Below are positions 6,963 through 16,101 of a stretch of 55,000 nt of DNA, piece by piece. The notes beneath the pieces were generated by a model. That model did no database searches and was not told the DNA's origin. It saw nothing but the letters and a program-made list of their open reading frames with translations. Both the position numbers and the translations under genes were made by a program. Position 1 is the first letter of the stretch. Each line of letters opens with the position of its first letter. Source of the stretch: Cecembia calidifontis (GTDB taxonomy: Bacteria > Bacteroidota > Bacteroidia > Cytophagales > Cyclobacteriaceae); assembly GCF_004216715.1 (NCBI RefSeq), contig NZ_SGXG01000001.1, positions 4,535,001 through 4,590,000 of the forward strand, read 5' to 3'.

Positions 6963-8135
6963 ATGACTAAATTACTCTTAGTTTTTTTAATTTATTCTTT
7001 CTTCTCTTGTTCTAGAACATTAGACAATTCTCTAGAGTTATCAAAATTCCTAGTTGAGACGATAGCTATTCCAATAGACCTTAAAACAGAAACTTATACA
7101 AGAAGCTTACAATATTTAGATGGAGATCTTTATTGGTGGAACGCTGACCGGGAAACTTTGAGTGTATTTGACCTTTCTGATAAAAAAATTAAACGATTTA
7201 TAAATATGGAAAGAGAGGGCCCAAATGGTTTAGGGAATCCAATTGGTTTTTTTGTTCTAAATAATGATAGTATCTATGTCCCTACTATGAGCTTTGAACT
7301 TCGATTGATTGATAAGGAAGGAAAGTTAGTAAATGTCTACAACTATTTGAATTATTCTAAATTGGGAGTGCCAATACCTTCTATGACAAGGTATTCAAAT
7401 ATGTTTCACACCAATCATTCAGGGTTAATATACCTTGGTTTGAGGGATCTTGGGAATGTACCACCTTCCAATCTAAATAATCAGGCGTTACTCGAATATC
7501 CTCCAATACTATGTTTCAATAAATCATTAGGAACTTTTAATTATTTAGACTTTAAACTACCCACATCTTTTCTTACATACAATAATTTTATTACCCTTAG
7601 TCAAACTTCTAAATCAAACTCTTTACTTCTTCTACATAGACAAAGTAATACATTTGTAGAGGTTGGTTTTAATGGGGTTGAGATCAAAGAGCAACAACTG
7701 CAGACAAAATTACTAAATTCATTCTCAAATGAATATTATCTTTCCCCGCGGATGTCCCGTTCAATTGAAGAAAATATGCAGCTGTTACATAAAAGCTCAG
7801 AAAATCTAGGACTTGTATTTGACCCCTATAAAAATTTAATATACCGGTTTGGCTGGCCTGGAGATGATATTTCGGCGGATAAAAACGCAATGAAATTTGG
7901 GTATACTCCCCGGTATTTTACAATAAGTATTTACAATGGAGATGATTATTCGTTAAAACACGAAATTACTCTTCCTAAAAACACCTATCTAGCCCATCAT
8001 TATTTTGTCTCAGAAAAAGGATTAAACCTTTTCCCTATGCACCCCGATAATCCAGAATTTGATGAAAATTATATGGTAATTCATACTTTTGACTTCAGTA
8101 ATTTGAATAAATACCTAAAATCCGCAGGATTTTAG
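6963..8135 (+). CDS. Beta-propeller lipoprotein, DUF4221-like (cassette 1)
   Basis: A 390-residue predicted lipoprotein: hydrophobic leader MTKLLLVFLIYSFFSC with Cys16 as the likely acylation site. The body shows repeated blade-like segments (LYWWNADRETLSVFDLSDKK, LVFDPYKNLIYRFGWPGDD), as in the DUF4221/6-bladed propeller lipoproteins of Bacteroidota. It probably faces the periplasm or cell surface; the ligand is unknown. The last seven residues (YLKSAGF) and the stop codon come from the IS1380 terminus. Removing the IS restores AAA TAA, so the ancestral protein ended at NLNK. The frame is otherwise intact and probably still functional. Confidence 0.7.
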   Translation: MTKLLLVFLIYSFFSCSRTLDNSLELSKFLVETIAIPIDLKTETYTRSLQYLDGDLYWWNADRETLSVFDLSDKKIKRFINMEREGPNGLGNPIGFFVLNNDSIYVPTMSFELRLIDKEGKLVNVYNYLNYSKLGVPIPSMTRYSNMFHTNHSGLIYLGLRDLGNVPPSNLNNQALLEYPPILCFNKSLGTFNYLDFKLPTSFLTYNNFITLSQTSKSNSLLLLHRQSNTFVEVGFNGVEIKEQQLQTKLLNSFSNEYYLSPRMSRSIEENMQLLHKSSENLGLVFDPYKNLIYRFGWPGDDISADKNAMKFGYTPRYFTISIYNGDDYSLKHEITLPKNTYLAHHYFVSEKGLNLFPMHPDNPEFDENYMVIHTFDFSNLNKYLKSAGF

Positions 8136-8347
8136 TTTGGAGATTTGAATCTGCTTGTTTGTGTTCATTTTTGGTCTAGTTCGGGAATTTCTTCCCTTTG
8201 ATTGAAGAGTGTTCATAGTTTTGAGACAATGGATTTTAGGTTTGAGGATAAAATGGACGGTTTTTTTTCCTCAATTTTAATGGAAAAGGCATACCTCTTC
8301 CCTGTAAATCTTTATTTTTTGAGCTCCTGAGGGGTTTTTATCTGAAT

Positions 8348-9655
8348 TTAGTTCAAAATCGGCTTGTAATCCTTACTCGTGAACAGTTTGAGCACTTCTC
8401 TTCTTCCCGTTCTTATCCACTTGGCTGAAACAGTGATAAATCTGAAGATAAACTTCTTGAGCCTGTCGGTAGGCTTAAGCCAATCAACTTTTCTGGAATA
8501 CTCTCCAATGATATAGGTGTAAAAATTGGCATACATAGCCGTCATAAGCATAAAGGAGGTATTCTCTGCAAGGAACGAACAGGGCAACTTAGACCAGCCA
8601 AAGTCATTGTTGAGTACATCAAACAAGCGTTCGCTTGCACCCCGGGCGTTATAAAACCTTACAACAGCTTCATTGGACGATGTATGTTCATTGGTCAGAA
8701 TAGCCCTGTAAGTAAATGCATCTCCACTAAACACATCTGCCTGCCCGTCTTTACGCCTGATTCTGGTAATGACCAGCCTGTAAGACCTGTCTTTACCGAA
8801 AGGTTTGTAGTCGGATAGGTCAGTAACTTCCATTTCCTGTACACCCAAACGTATTTTCTGCCACTTCTCAGGGGCTATACTTCCAAGGATATTATCCAGT
8901 TTGGCACATCTGTTTGCCCGTATATAAAAGCTTTCGGTATGTGCTTCCAGTGTGCGGAGAACTTCTTCCTGATAGGATGCTGAATCGGCTCTGAACCTTC
9001 CGATACGGATATTTTCATTGGTAAGCTGCCCAAACATGCGTGTAAGTGTATCAGCCTGCAAATATTTGGCCTGACTGTTGCCATTTCTGCCCTCTACGTA
9101 CACAGGAATGGCCTGTGAAAATTCAGGATGTGCTATGGAAGCTACACCTGGCTGATATCCATAGACGTGTTTATATGTCTTTTTTGAATCGTACTTTTCA
9201 GTTGGAATGACGGTGTTGTCATAATCGAGGTCGTAAGCAACACCTGACTTGAGTAATCCGGTCTTACAAGCTGATTTTAACAACAAGCTGTTGAGTTTTC
9301 CATTGATATTAAATTCATGGCTTACTCCACTGGACGGATTTATAAAGAGTTCTGTATCAACAGCAAGCTCTTTGATACCTCTCAGAATTGTATCGGCACT
9401 GCATACTGAAAATGAAGGGACCTGTTCAAGTGCGTCTCTCAAGTGAACATTGATATCTTCAGTACAGTCGCCACCATTAAAGAAAATAGCCATATGATTG
9501 GCGAAAATGTCACTGTATGAAAACCCTCCCCTTAAGGCTCTAACCCCCAATTGATTATCAATGAGTTCTGGGAGACCAGAATTTTTGAAAGAGTTAAAAA
9601 CAAAATTAAAACCTCCGAAAGGTGTGATTTTTTCTGTCGAATTCGTAATTTTCAT
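8348..9655 (-). CDS. IS1380-family transposase (copy 1)
   Basis: A 435-residue DDE transposase of the IS1380 group. Candidate catalytic residues are Asp in GVAYDLDYDNTVIP, Asp in RFRADSASYQEE, and Glu in GASERLFDVLNNDFGW with the late Asp/Trp block. The protein is identical to that of copy 2 (35207-36514). I start at ATG 9655 (MKITNSTEK). An upstream in-frame TTG exists, but it lies in a leader that differs between the two copies. Confidence 0.95.
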   Translation of the reverse strand: MKITNSTEKITPFGGFNFVFNSFKNSGLPELIDNQLGVRALRGGFSYSDIFANHMAIFFNGGDCTEDINVHLRDALEQVPSFSVCSADTILRGIKELAVDTELFINPSSGVSHEFNINGKLNSLLLKSACKTGLLKSGVAYDLDYDNTVIPTEKYDSKKTYKHVYGYQPGVASIAHPEFSQAIPVYVEGRNGNSQAKYLQADTLTRMFGQLTNENIRIGRFRADSASYQEEVLRTLEAHTESFYIRANRCAKLDNILGSIAPEKWQKIRLGVQEMEVTDLSDYKPFGKDRSYRLVITRIRRKDGQADVFSGDAFTYRAILTNEHTSSNEAVVRFYNARGASERLFDVLNNDFGWSKLPCSFLAENTSFMLMTAMYANFYTYIIGEYSRKVDWLKPTDRLKKFIFRFITVSAKWIRTGRREVLKLFTSKDYKPILN

Positions 9656-9694
9656 ACCGCTTATCAAGGATGTGTGGTAACACCTAAATAAGTG

Positions 9695-9757
9695 AAAAAA
9701 AAACGAGCCGGAAAAGCCTGAATTGAATAAATTCAGCCACTTTTTCGGCTTTTTTTA
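9695..9757 (-). terminator. Strong hairpin upstream of the IS1380 transposase
   Basis: Arms of roughly 20 bp (GCCGAAAAAG and CTGAATT against AATTCAG and CTTTTCCGGC) are bounded by A- and T-runs and sit between the IS end and the transposase start. The arrangement suits an insulator that stops outside transcription from entering the transposase gene. Copy 2 has the same structure at about 35096-35167. Confidence 0.6.
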
Positions 9758-9789
9758 AATCCGCCCTGCGGATTTAACCCAGATTGCAG

Positions 9790-11676
9790 CTATCCGCCTG
9801 TAAGTAGCTGTAATTTGGGTATTTCTGTTTTTTTGAGTTCAAGTTTGTGTACTACGGATTTTCTTTTTGTAAACGGTTGGTATTTGGTCTGAAGGATGTC
9901 GTAGATTTCTTTTAGGTTTTTGTTTGGAACTGTACACTTGCGTGTGGTAATGACTTTATCATAGGTGTTTTTCCCTGAAGTAGTGATGGCCTTTTGTGTG
10001 TTTCCTATTCTCACTATTTCACCCCAGCAGCTTTTTATTCCCTTCTGCTTGAGCTGGTACCTCACTGTATTGACTATCCAATATGCAAGGATTCCCAGAT
10101 GTAGATGTGCCATGGTGGCATCATCGTTTTTATGGTAAATCGGTCTAAGATCCAGATCGGTTTTTAGTGTACGGAAGGCATTCTCTATTTCCCTGATAGT
10201 GTTATAGATATTCCAGATGATGTACTCCTCCTGCACGTTCAGGTTTGTCCGTAAAAAATAGATGCCCAGATTATCAGCTTTTGCCTGCTCCCGTTCCGGG
10301 TTTTTCTTCCATGACATTGCTGTCGCCTGTTCTGTTTTAGGGTCACTTTCAACAGTGATCTCATAATAATACTGGACTGATGGATACTTTTCTTTGGCCC
10401 TCCCGATGCGCTGGTGGACTTTATCGGTTTTTTTCACTCCTCCCTTGCTGTTGAGGGCATGCTGTATTTTTTGCAGTTCCTGTTCAAACCTTTGTTCGAA
10501 CTGTAGCTTCATGCCTTCCTCTTTCTTCTCTTTGGAAGGGCTTTTGACTTCCAAATAATAGTCTGTGTTTTTTTCTGTGGACACGGCTCTGAGTCTGATG
10601 TTCTGCTTTGATTTTGTTTCCAGCAGAGTTGTAAGCCTGTCGGGCACATAGCTATAATCCTTGAGTTTTGTCCTGCTTACACAGAGGTAGCTGTATCCTT
10701 TGCTCTGGATAAGATGCAGGTTTTCTTCGGTGGCTATGCCTGCATCGAGTACCACTACCGCAGGTCCTGTACAGGTGTGGACGGAAAGCTTTTCAATCAT
10801 TGCAGCAAGTGTGTTGCAGTCTGCTATGTTTCCTTCCAGGATAGAGGAGTACTTGATAAACCCTTCCACATTCACTACCAGTGCCAGCACAACAAGTTTT
10901 GCGTCTTTTCTTTTTTCCTTGCTCCTCCCGTATTGTGCCAGCTTACTGTTCGGTTTTTCTCCCTCAAAGTAGGTGTTGGTCAGATCATAAAGGATGATCT
11001 TATCCTGTAGATCAAAGAGTTCATTGGTACGTTTGGAAAGGTGCTTTTCGAGTGAATCTTTGACTTTGTATAGCTCAAGCGCACTTTTGTACAGCTTGTC
11101 CTTGGTTATTTTATCCATATCATAGCCCGTAAGCTCACAGACTGCCGAGTTTTCCTTTATCCAACGGACAGTTTTGAGTTCGGAAGCGGGGTATACCGCA
11201 CGGGATACAACCTGTGTGGCTGCAAGACTTGCATCTTCGGCGCTGAATCCCGCCGAAAGTAATAAAGGTGTAAGCTGCAGCTTCTCCCATGTCTGGAAAG
11301 CAATATTCTCTGCTCCTATTTCTCTGGCATTACTGTGCTGGATGGTATCCATATCCACCATCCGTGACAGCTGCTGTTCCGACTTGATATCCAGCTTCTT
11401 GGAAGATACGATCCGACTCCAGAAGTCTTCAACATAGCGTCTGACGATTGGATCTTCCTCCAGGTCAAAAAAAGAAGCCTTGTGCTCATACTTCTCAGTA
11501 AGGTGTTTCTGTATTTTGTTGAGCTGCTCGGGCGCAGCATCCTCCATGAAACCTATATTCAGGATAGTGCGATGACACACCCTGTTGTCAGCATTACGGT
11601 AACTTTCCACCAGCCGGTAGTATCCGCTGAGTCTTCCCGAATCGGGATGTTTACGTAAAGAGAACTTGAAATACAT
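9790..11676 (-). CDS. IS1634-family transposase
   Basis: A 628-residue DDE transposase of the IS4/IS1634 superfamily. Candidate catalytic positions are Asp in KIILYDLTNTYFEG, Asp in VVVLDAGIATEENL and Glu in the C-terminal block NTIREIENAFRTLKTDLDLR followed by PIYH, which is the characteristic YREK-like region. The length is full for the family and no frameshift is seen. It starts with ATG at 11676 (MYFKFSLRKHPDSGR). Confidence 0.92.
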   Translation of the reverse strand: MYFKFSLRKHPDSGRLSGYYRLVESYRNADNRVCHRTILNIGFMEDAAPEQLNKIQKHLTEKYEHKASFFDLEEDPIVRRYVEDFWSRIVSSKKLDIKSEQQLSRMVDMDTIQHSNAREIGAENIAFQTWEKLQLTPLLLSAGFSAEDASLAATQVVSRAVYPASELKTVRWIKENSAVCELTGYDMDKITKDKLYKSALELYKVKDSLEKHLSKRTNELFDLQDKIILYDLTNTYFEGEKPNSKLAQYGRSKEKRKDAKLVVLALVVNVEGFIKYSSILEGNIADCNTLAAMIEKLSVHTCTGPAVVVLDAGIATEENLHLIQSKGYSYLCVSRTKLKDYSYVPDRLTTLLETKSKQNIRLRAVSTEKNTDYYLEVKSPSKEKKEEGMKLQFEQRFEQELQKIQHALNSKGGVKKTDKVHQRIGRAKEKYPSVQYYYEITVESDPKTEQATAMSWKKNPEREQAKADNLGIYFLRTNLNVQEEYIIWNIYNTIREIENAFRTLKTDLDLRPIYHKNDDATMAHLHLGILAYWIVNTVRYQLKQKGIKSCWGEIVRIGNTQKAITTSGKNTYDKVITTRKCTVPNKNLKEIYDILQTKYQPFTKRKSVVHKLELKKTEIPKLQLLTGG

Positions 11677-11797
11677 GGTGTAAAGTACTGGTATTGAACC
11701 CCAAGATGCAATACCCCTTGTGTACTACAAACCAAAAAATGGCATTATACAGCCCGTAGAAAAAAAATCACGTAGGGGGGTACGGGTAATCGGAGCT

Positions 11798-11832
11798 AAA
11801 AAAAAGAAAATTTCCCGAAATTTTCTTTTTTA
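11798..11832. terminator. Terminator-like hairpin at the IS1634 right end
   Basis: AAAGAAAATTT and AAATTTTCTTT pair around CCCG, with A- and T-runs outside. It lies between the inverted repeat and the transposase promoter region and probably insulates the transposase from incoming transcription, like the hairpin in the surrounding IS1380. Confidence 0.6.
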
Positions 11833-11938
11833 ACCCCTAAAAGCTGCAATCTGGGTTAAGGAAATAATTGAATTAGTTAATAATTGAATTAAAAGCTCAC
11901 AAAATTTAAGTTTAAATGCTTTACATTTTTTTTTGAAG

Positions 11939-13180
11939 TTAACCTTTTACAGTTTCCACGTCTGCTATATTTTTAACATAGTGCACAGCATCTGTATCGA
12001 TTACTTTTATCCTTTTTGCCAAGGGAATACAAAGCAAGCTTAAAAAGATGGAAATATAGCCTACGATATTATAATTGAGCAATTCCCCATTGATACCCTC
12101 GGCAAGAATCAGTCCCGCTACAAAAGATGCCAATCCTGCGGACAGTTGCTGTACAGCAGAATTAAAGCTCAAAAAACTTCCCCTATTTTCCGGCTTGGCA
12201 GTACCAGTCACTAATGCCATTGCGGGAACCATCCTCCCATTAGAAGTCACAAAAAACATGGTGGTGATCAATAAAACATAGGGAATCGGGGTCTGTCCCA
12301 AATGGGTAATCACCCCAATAGGAATAAGATTCAGAACCATAAAGATGGTAAAGACTTTGGTTTTCCCATGCAAGTCAGTCATTTTACCCACCCAAGGAGA
12401 AGTGAATATTGTAAACAAGCCCCCTGCCATATAAATATAGGTCAATTCAATATCCGTAAAACCAACATTGGCCACCATATAAGGGCTGATATAAGGAATG
12501 ATCGTAAATTGTCCAAGCATCATCATGATGGTCAGGGTAATGGCTTTCATTTGATTGGGATTTCCTGTGACCCGCCTCACTACCTGGATGGGACTTGGCT
12601 TGTTCACCCTATGCACCAAATGGGCGGTAATAGAAGGTAAGAACTGATAGATCATCCACAAAATCAACACAGACATCCCCGCAAGAAAAAAGAAAGGAGC
12701 ATGCCAATTGGAAATACTAGCAATAAACAATCCGAATGGTACACCGAAAACAGATGCTATAGAAAAGGCTGCCATCACCAATCCCATAGCCCTCCCTCTT
12801 CTGGAATCAGGAATCACATCTCCGATGATGGCTAATATCAAAGCAGAAGTCAGTCCTCCGAACAAACCCGCTATAATTCTTGAAACCAATAATATGGGGT
12901 AATTGGGGGATAGGGCACAGGCTAAGGTGGCCAATAAAAATCCCGTAAACACCCATAAAGTAATGGTTCTTCTGTCATATTTATCCAAAACAAAAGCCCC
13001 CATAAAACTGCTGATCCCAGCACTGAAAGTATAGGAGGAAACAAGAAGTCCAAATTCCCGTGGGCTGATTTCAAAAATCCTCATCAATTGAGGACCCAAT
13101 GGCATCAAAATCATAAAATCCACGATGTGGGTAAAATTGATGGCCGCAAGGGTCCAGAGTAATAGTTTTTCCTTATTCAT
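11939..13180 (-). CDS. MFS transporter (DHA1-like)
   Basis: A 413-residue protein with about 12 predicted membrane helices. The loop 2-3 signature region is present (FVLDKYDRRTITLW, about 61-74, related to the Gly-x-x-x-Asp-Arg motif), as is the helix 5 segment GVPFGLFIA. It resembles the sugar-efflux/drug:H+ antiporter-1 group of the major facilitator superfamily in the inner membrane. The substrate is unknown. It is transcribed toward the IS cluster and ends about 70 bp from the IS1380 target duplication. It may be co-transcribed with the upstream nnr gene (64-bp gap). Confidence 0.82.
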   Translation of the reverse strand: MNKEKLLLWTLAAINFTHIVDFMILMPLGPQLMRIFEISPREFGLLVSSYTFSAGISSFMGAFVLDKYDRRTITLWVFTGFLLATLACALSPNYPILLVSRIIAGLFGGLTSALILAIIGDVIPDSRRGRAMGLVMAAFSIASVFGVPFGLFIASISNWHAPFFFLAGMSVLILWMIYQFLPSITAHLVHRVNKPSPIQVVRRVTGNPNQMKAITLTIMMMLGQFTIIPYISPYMVANVGFTDIELTYIYMAGGLFTIFTSPWVGKMTDLHGKTKVFTIFMVLNLIPIGVITHLGQTPIPYVLLITTMFFVTSNGRMVPAMALVTGTAKPENRGSFLSFNSAVQQLSAGLASFVAGLILAEGINGELLNYNIVGYISIFLSLLCIPLAKRIKVIDTDAVHYVKNIADVETVKG

Positions 13181-13244
13181 CGAAAAGCAATATGGACTTC
13201 AACCAGTAACAATTGAGTAAAGTTCTAAAAGCATGGATAATTAT

Positions 13245-14720
13245 TCATTCAATATTCAATTCCACAAAAGTCCCAGGAACACATTCAATGATATCTGAAG
13301 CAATAACTCCCCTCCTTTTTTTCAAAGCTGCCATTTCCCCGGCCAAACCATGGTGAAAAACACCACAAATAGCCGCATTCAAAGGAGGATAGCCCTGTCC
13401 TAAAAATGAGGTAATCATTCCAGTAAGTACATCTCCGGATCCTGCTGTGGCCATGTATTGATTGCCGGAAGAATTGAAAAATTGCTCCCCTTGAGGGGTA
13501 GAAATGGAGGTAAAAGCCCCCTTAAGTACCAAATAAACCCCATGTTCCCTAGCAAAAGACCTTGCCTTTTCCAGCCTTTCCTTATGGTCTTTCGCCTCTC
13601 CTGCTAATCTTTGAAATTCCTTGAGGTGAGGAGTCAGGACACTTCCCTTGGGAACATATTTCAAATTTTCAGGTTTTTTGGCCAACAAGTTTAGACCATC
13701 AGCATCGATCACCAAAGGCTTATGGTATCTTTTCAAAAGACTACAGTAAAATGCAAGATCAACCTCAGTACCCCATCCGGGACCTATCCCTAATGCATCA
13801 AAGGATTTCAGTTTTTTGATTTCCTGAGCACCGGCTACCATAACCTCCGGAACAGCAGTCTGAATGATAGCACGTTCTGATTCTGCTATTTGGACATGAA
13901 CCAGCCCACTCCCTGTCCTCAATGCAGCTTTGGAAGATAAAACCATCGCCCCGACCTTACCCACGCTGCCTCCAAAAAGCATAATTCTTCCAAAGTCACC
14001 CTTGTGACTAAAAGCATGAAATTTTTTATGAAACCTTGAAATATCTTCCCTTCTGAGAAAAAATTTCCCCTCATTAAAATTCAGGATAAATTCATCAGGA
14101 ATGCCAATGTCAACAACATGTATTCTTCCTGTATATTCCGCATGCTCCGGAAATAGCAATGAAAACTTTGGAAACTGAAAAGTCAACGTATGTTCAGCCT
14201 TAAAAGCTTCCCCTTGAAGAATATTGTCCGAAGGAATCCCAGAAGGAATATCAACTGAGATTTTATGACAGGAAATGTGGTTCAGTTTATTTACAGCCTC
14301 AAGGTAAACACCTTCAATGGGCCTATTGATACCTACTCCAAAAATACAGTCCAGGACAAAGTCGTTTTCAGTAATCTGAAAATCAAAATCCAAAACAGAA
14401 AGCACTTTAACCTTAGAAGGTAACCTTTCAAAATTTGCTTGATAATCCGGACTACATTGTTCCTTATCCTGAAAAAAAATCAGCTTGACGGATTTCCCGC
14501 TTTCTGCAAGTAACCTGGCAATAGCAACCCCATCACCCCCATTATTTCCAGGTCCGGAAAAAATAAAAATTTCCCCTTGTATAGCACTGAACATGCGTTC
14601 AAACCATACAAAGAAGGCTTTTGCAGCATTTTCCATAAGGTCTAATGAACGCATTTGCCTTGCCTTAATAAAGGCAGCATCCAGTAGTTTGACCTTATCA
14701 CCAGAAATGATACTAAGCAT
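13245..14720 (-). CDS. nnr: Bifunctional NAD(P)HX epimerase/dehydratase
   Basis: A 491-residue metabolite-repair enzyme. The N-terminal YjeF domain epimerises R-NAD(P)HX (GPGNNGGDG at 56-64, the phosphate loop). The C-terminal ribokinase-like domain performs ADP- or ATP-dependent dehydration back to NAD(P)H (LGIGPGWGTEV, VIDADGLNLLA, and the catalytic block GSGDVLTGMITSFLGQG). I choose ATG 14720 (MLSIISGDK), which overlaps the end of the upstream transporter by 8 bp (ATGCTTAG), a coupling arrangement. A start five codons upstream is possible. Confidence 0.92.
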   Translation of the reverse strand: MLSIISGDKVKLLDAAFIKARQMRSLDLMENAAKAFFVWFERMFSAIQGEIFIFSGPGNNGGDGVAIARLLAESGKSVKLIFFQDKEQCSPDYQANFERLPSKVKVLSVLDFDFQITENDFVLDCIFGVGINRPIEGVYLEAVNKLNHISCHKISVDIPSGIPSDNILQGEAFKAEHTLTFQFPKFSLLFPEHAEYTGRIHVVDIGIPDEFILNFNEGKFFLRREDISRFHKKFHAFSHKGDFGRIMLFGGSVGKVGAMVLSSKAALRTGSGLVHVQIAESERAIIQTAVPEVMVAGAQEIKKLKSFDALGIGPGWGTEVDLAFYCSLLKRYHKPLVIDADGLNLLAKKPENLKYVPKGSVLTPHLKEFQRLAGEAKDHKERLEKARSFAREHGVYLVLKGAFTSISTPQGEQFFNSSGNQYMATAGSGDVLTGMITSFLGQGYPPLNAAICGVFHHGLAGEMAALKKRRGVIASDIIECVPGTFVELNIE

Positions 14721-16041
14721 TTTTAATTTCGACAATTTTATCCAACTCTTGTTTGGGTATCCTTACCAAAAATAAGAAACCTAAACCTACAATAAAAAAT
14801 ATTCCCAGAACAAGCGCAGAGTTCCTCATGCTACCCGAAATCTGTTCAATCAAACCATAGGAGAAAGTACCCAATACAATGGCAATTTTTTCAGTAACAT
14901 CATAAAAACTGAAAAAAGAAGCATTATTTGAAGTATTATCAGGAATCAATTTTGAATAGGTAGCCCTTGAAAGCGATTGAATACCCCCCATTACCATACC
15001 TACTATGAAAGCTAAGCCATAAAATTGAAATTCATTTTCAACATAGTATGCCGCTCCACAAATTAATATCCAAACAAAGACCATAATAATCAATGAGCTT
15101 TTATTACCGTATCGCTTGGATATAAAAGCAAACAAATAACTGCCAAAAATTGCGACCAATTGAATGATCAATATGGTAAGTATCAATTTATCACCGGCTA
15201 GTTCAAGTTCTTTGTCACCAAAAGAAGCTGCTAAATAAAGCACAGTTTGTACACCCATGCTGTAAAAAAGAAAGGCAGCAAGAAAACGGCTCATTACTTT
15301 GGTGTTTTTAACAACCTGAAAAATTAAGCGTATTTGATGATAACCATTGAGCAAAACAGCCCTTTTAATTTTATTCTTCTGGGAATTATCAGGAAGGTAC
15401 CGAAAGGGAATCTGAGCAAACCCTGCCCACCACAAACCGGTGATCAAGAAAGACCAACGGGCTGCCTGACCACCATCTTCCAATCCAAAAATTTCAGGCA
15501 TTTGTATCATCACCAAGTTCAAAACCAATAAAATAACACTTCCAAGATAACCTAAAGCAAAACCTTTGGCACTTAAAAAGTCAAATTCACTTTCGGTTGC
15601 TATTTCGGGCAAAAAAGCGTTGTAGAAAACAATACTACCTGCAAATCCAATGCTCGCCAACATGGCACAAATGATCCCATATTCTAAATTAGATCCATCG
15701 AAAAAAAACAGACCAATACATGATAATGCGCCAATATATGCAAAAAATTTCATGAAACTTAGCTTTTTCCCACCATAATCAGCAATCCCTGATAAAAGCG
15801 GTGAAATAAAAACTATAACCAGAAAAGAAAAAGAAATGGAATAAGAGTACAGAACAGTATTGATAATTGGGAAACCAAAAAAAGAAACCACGTCACCCCA
15901 TTCATCAGATTGGGTTACATTATTGAAATAAACAGGAAAAATGGTAGAGGTAATGACCAAACTGTAAACAGAATTGGCCCAATCATACATGGCCCACGCA
16001 TTCTGCACCTTATTTTTGCTTCTGAGACTTTTTAAAATCAT
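14713..16041 (-). CDS. MFS transporter, UMF1/Atg22-like
   Basis: A 442-residue membrane protein with about 12 helices. It begins NAWAMYDWANSVYSLVITST, the hallmark N-terminus of the UMF1 (Atg22-like) branch of the major facilitator superfamily. Yeast Atg22 exports amino acids from the vacuole; the substrate of bacterial members is generally unknown. The gene overlaps nnr by 8 bp and follows the terminator of the exb operon, so it probably heads a transporter-nnr transcription unit. Confidence 0.85.
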   Translation of the reverse strand: MILKSLRSKNKVQNAWAMYDWANSVYSLVITSTIFPVYFNNVTQSDEWGDVVSFFGFPIINTVLYSYSISFSFLVIVFISPLLSGIADYGGKKLSFMKFFAYIGALSCIGLFFFDGSNLEYGIICAMLASIGFAGSIVFYNAFLPEIATESEFDFLSAKGFALGYLGSVILLVLNLVMIQMPEIFGLEDGGQAARWSFLITGLWWAGFAQIPFRYLPDNSQKNKIKRAVLLNGYHQIRLIFQVVKNTKVMSRFLAAFLFYSMGVQTVLYLAASFGDKELELAGDKLILTILIIQLVAIFGSYLFAFISKRYGNKSSLIIMVFVWILICGAAYYVENEFQFYGLAFIVGMVMGGIQSLSRATYSKLIPDNTSNNASFFSFYDVTEKIAIVLGTFSYGLIEQISGSMRNSALVLGIFFIVGLGFLFLVRIPKQELDKIVEIKNA

Positions 16042-16051
16042 GGGTATAAAG

Positions 16052-16085
16052 TAAAAAAGCTATCCCTTTCGGAATAGCTTTTTTA
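16052..16085 (-). terminator. Intrinsic terminator of the exbB-exbD operon
   Basis: AAAAAAGCTAT and ATAGCTTTTTT pair around a CCCTTTCGGA region. It lies 17 bp after the stop codon of the last exbD and just before the UMF1 transporter start. Confidence 0.8.
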
Positions 16086-16101
16086 AGAAATTGAATGATT
16101 A

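Larger units (their letters stand above)
9778..11855 (-). mobile_element. IS1634-like element nested in the IS1380 terminus
   Basis: A 2078-bp element with inverted repeats CCCAGATTGCAGC (from 9778) and GCTGCAATCTGGG (to 11855). It is flanked by TTAA on both sides (9774-9777 and 11856-11859). The TTAA belongs to the IS1380 end GCGGATTTAAGG, so insertion occurred inside that terminus and duplicated 4 bp. It carries one full-length transposase gene, and an A/T-flanked terminator lies near the right end. Confidence 0.88.
8114..11861 (-). mobile_element. IS1380-family element, copy 1, interrupted by a nested IS
   Basis: The left end CCTAAAATCCGC starts at 8114, and the right end (inverse CCTTAAATCCGC) is split. 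An IS1634-type element sits in the terminal TTAA, and the last GG of the IS1380 end reappears at 11860-11861. A 5-bp target duplication AAATA flanks the composite (8109-8113 and 11862-11866). Without the insert the element is about 1666 bp, nearly identical to copy 2 at 35084-36747. Each end begins with a perfect subterminal palindrome. The transposase gene is intact but one terminus is disrupted, so this copy is probably immobile unless the inner element leaves. Confidence 0.9.

Noticed and set aside
10700..11010. Frames antisense to the IS1634-like transposase and to other large genes (for example 12302-12640, 40256-40897, 49122-49526)
   Set aside because: They are complementary to clearly real genes, with no start context or recognisable product.
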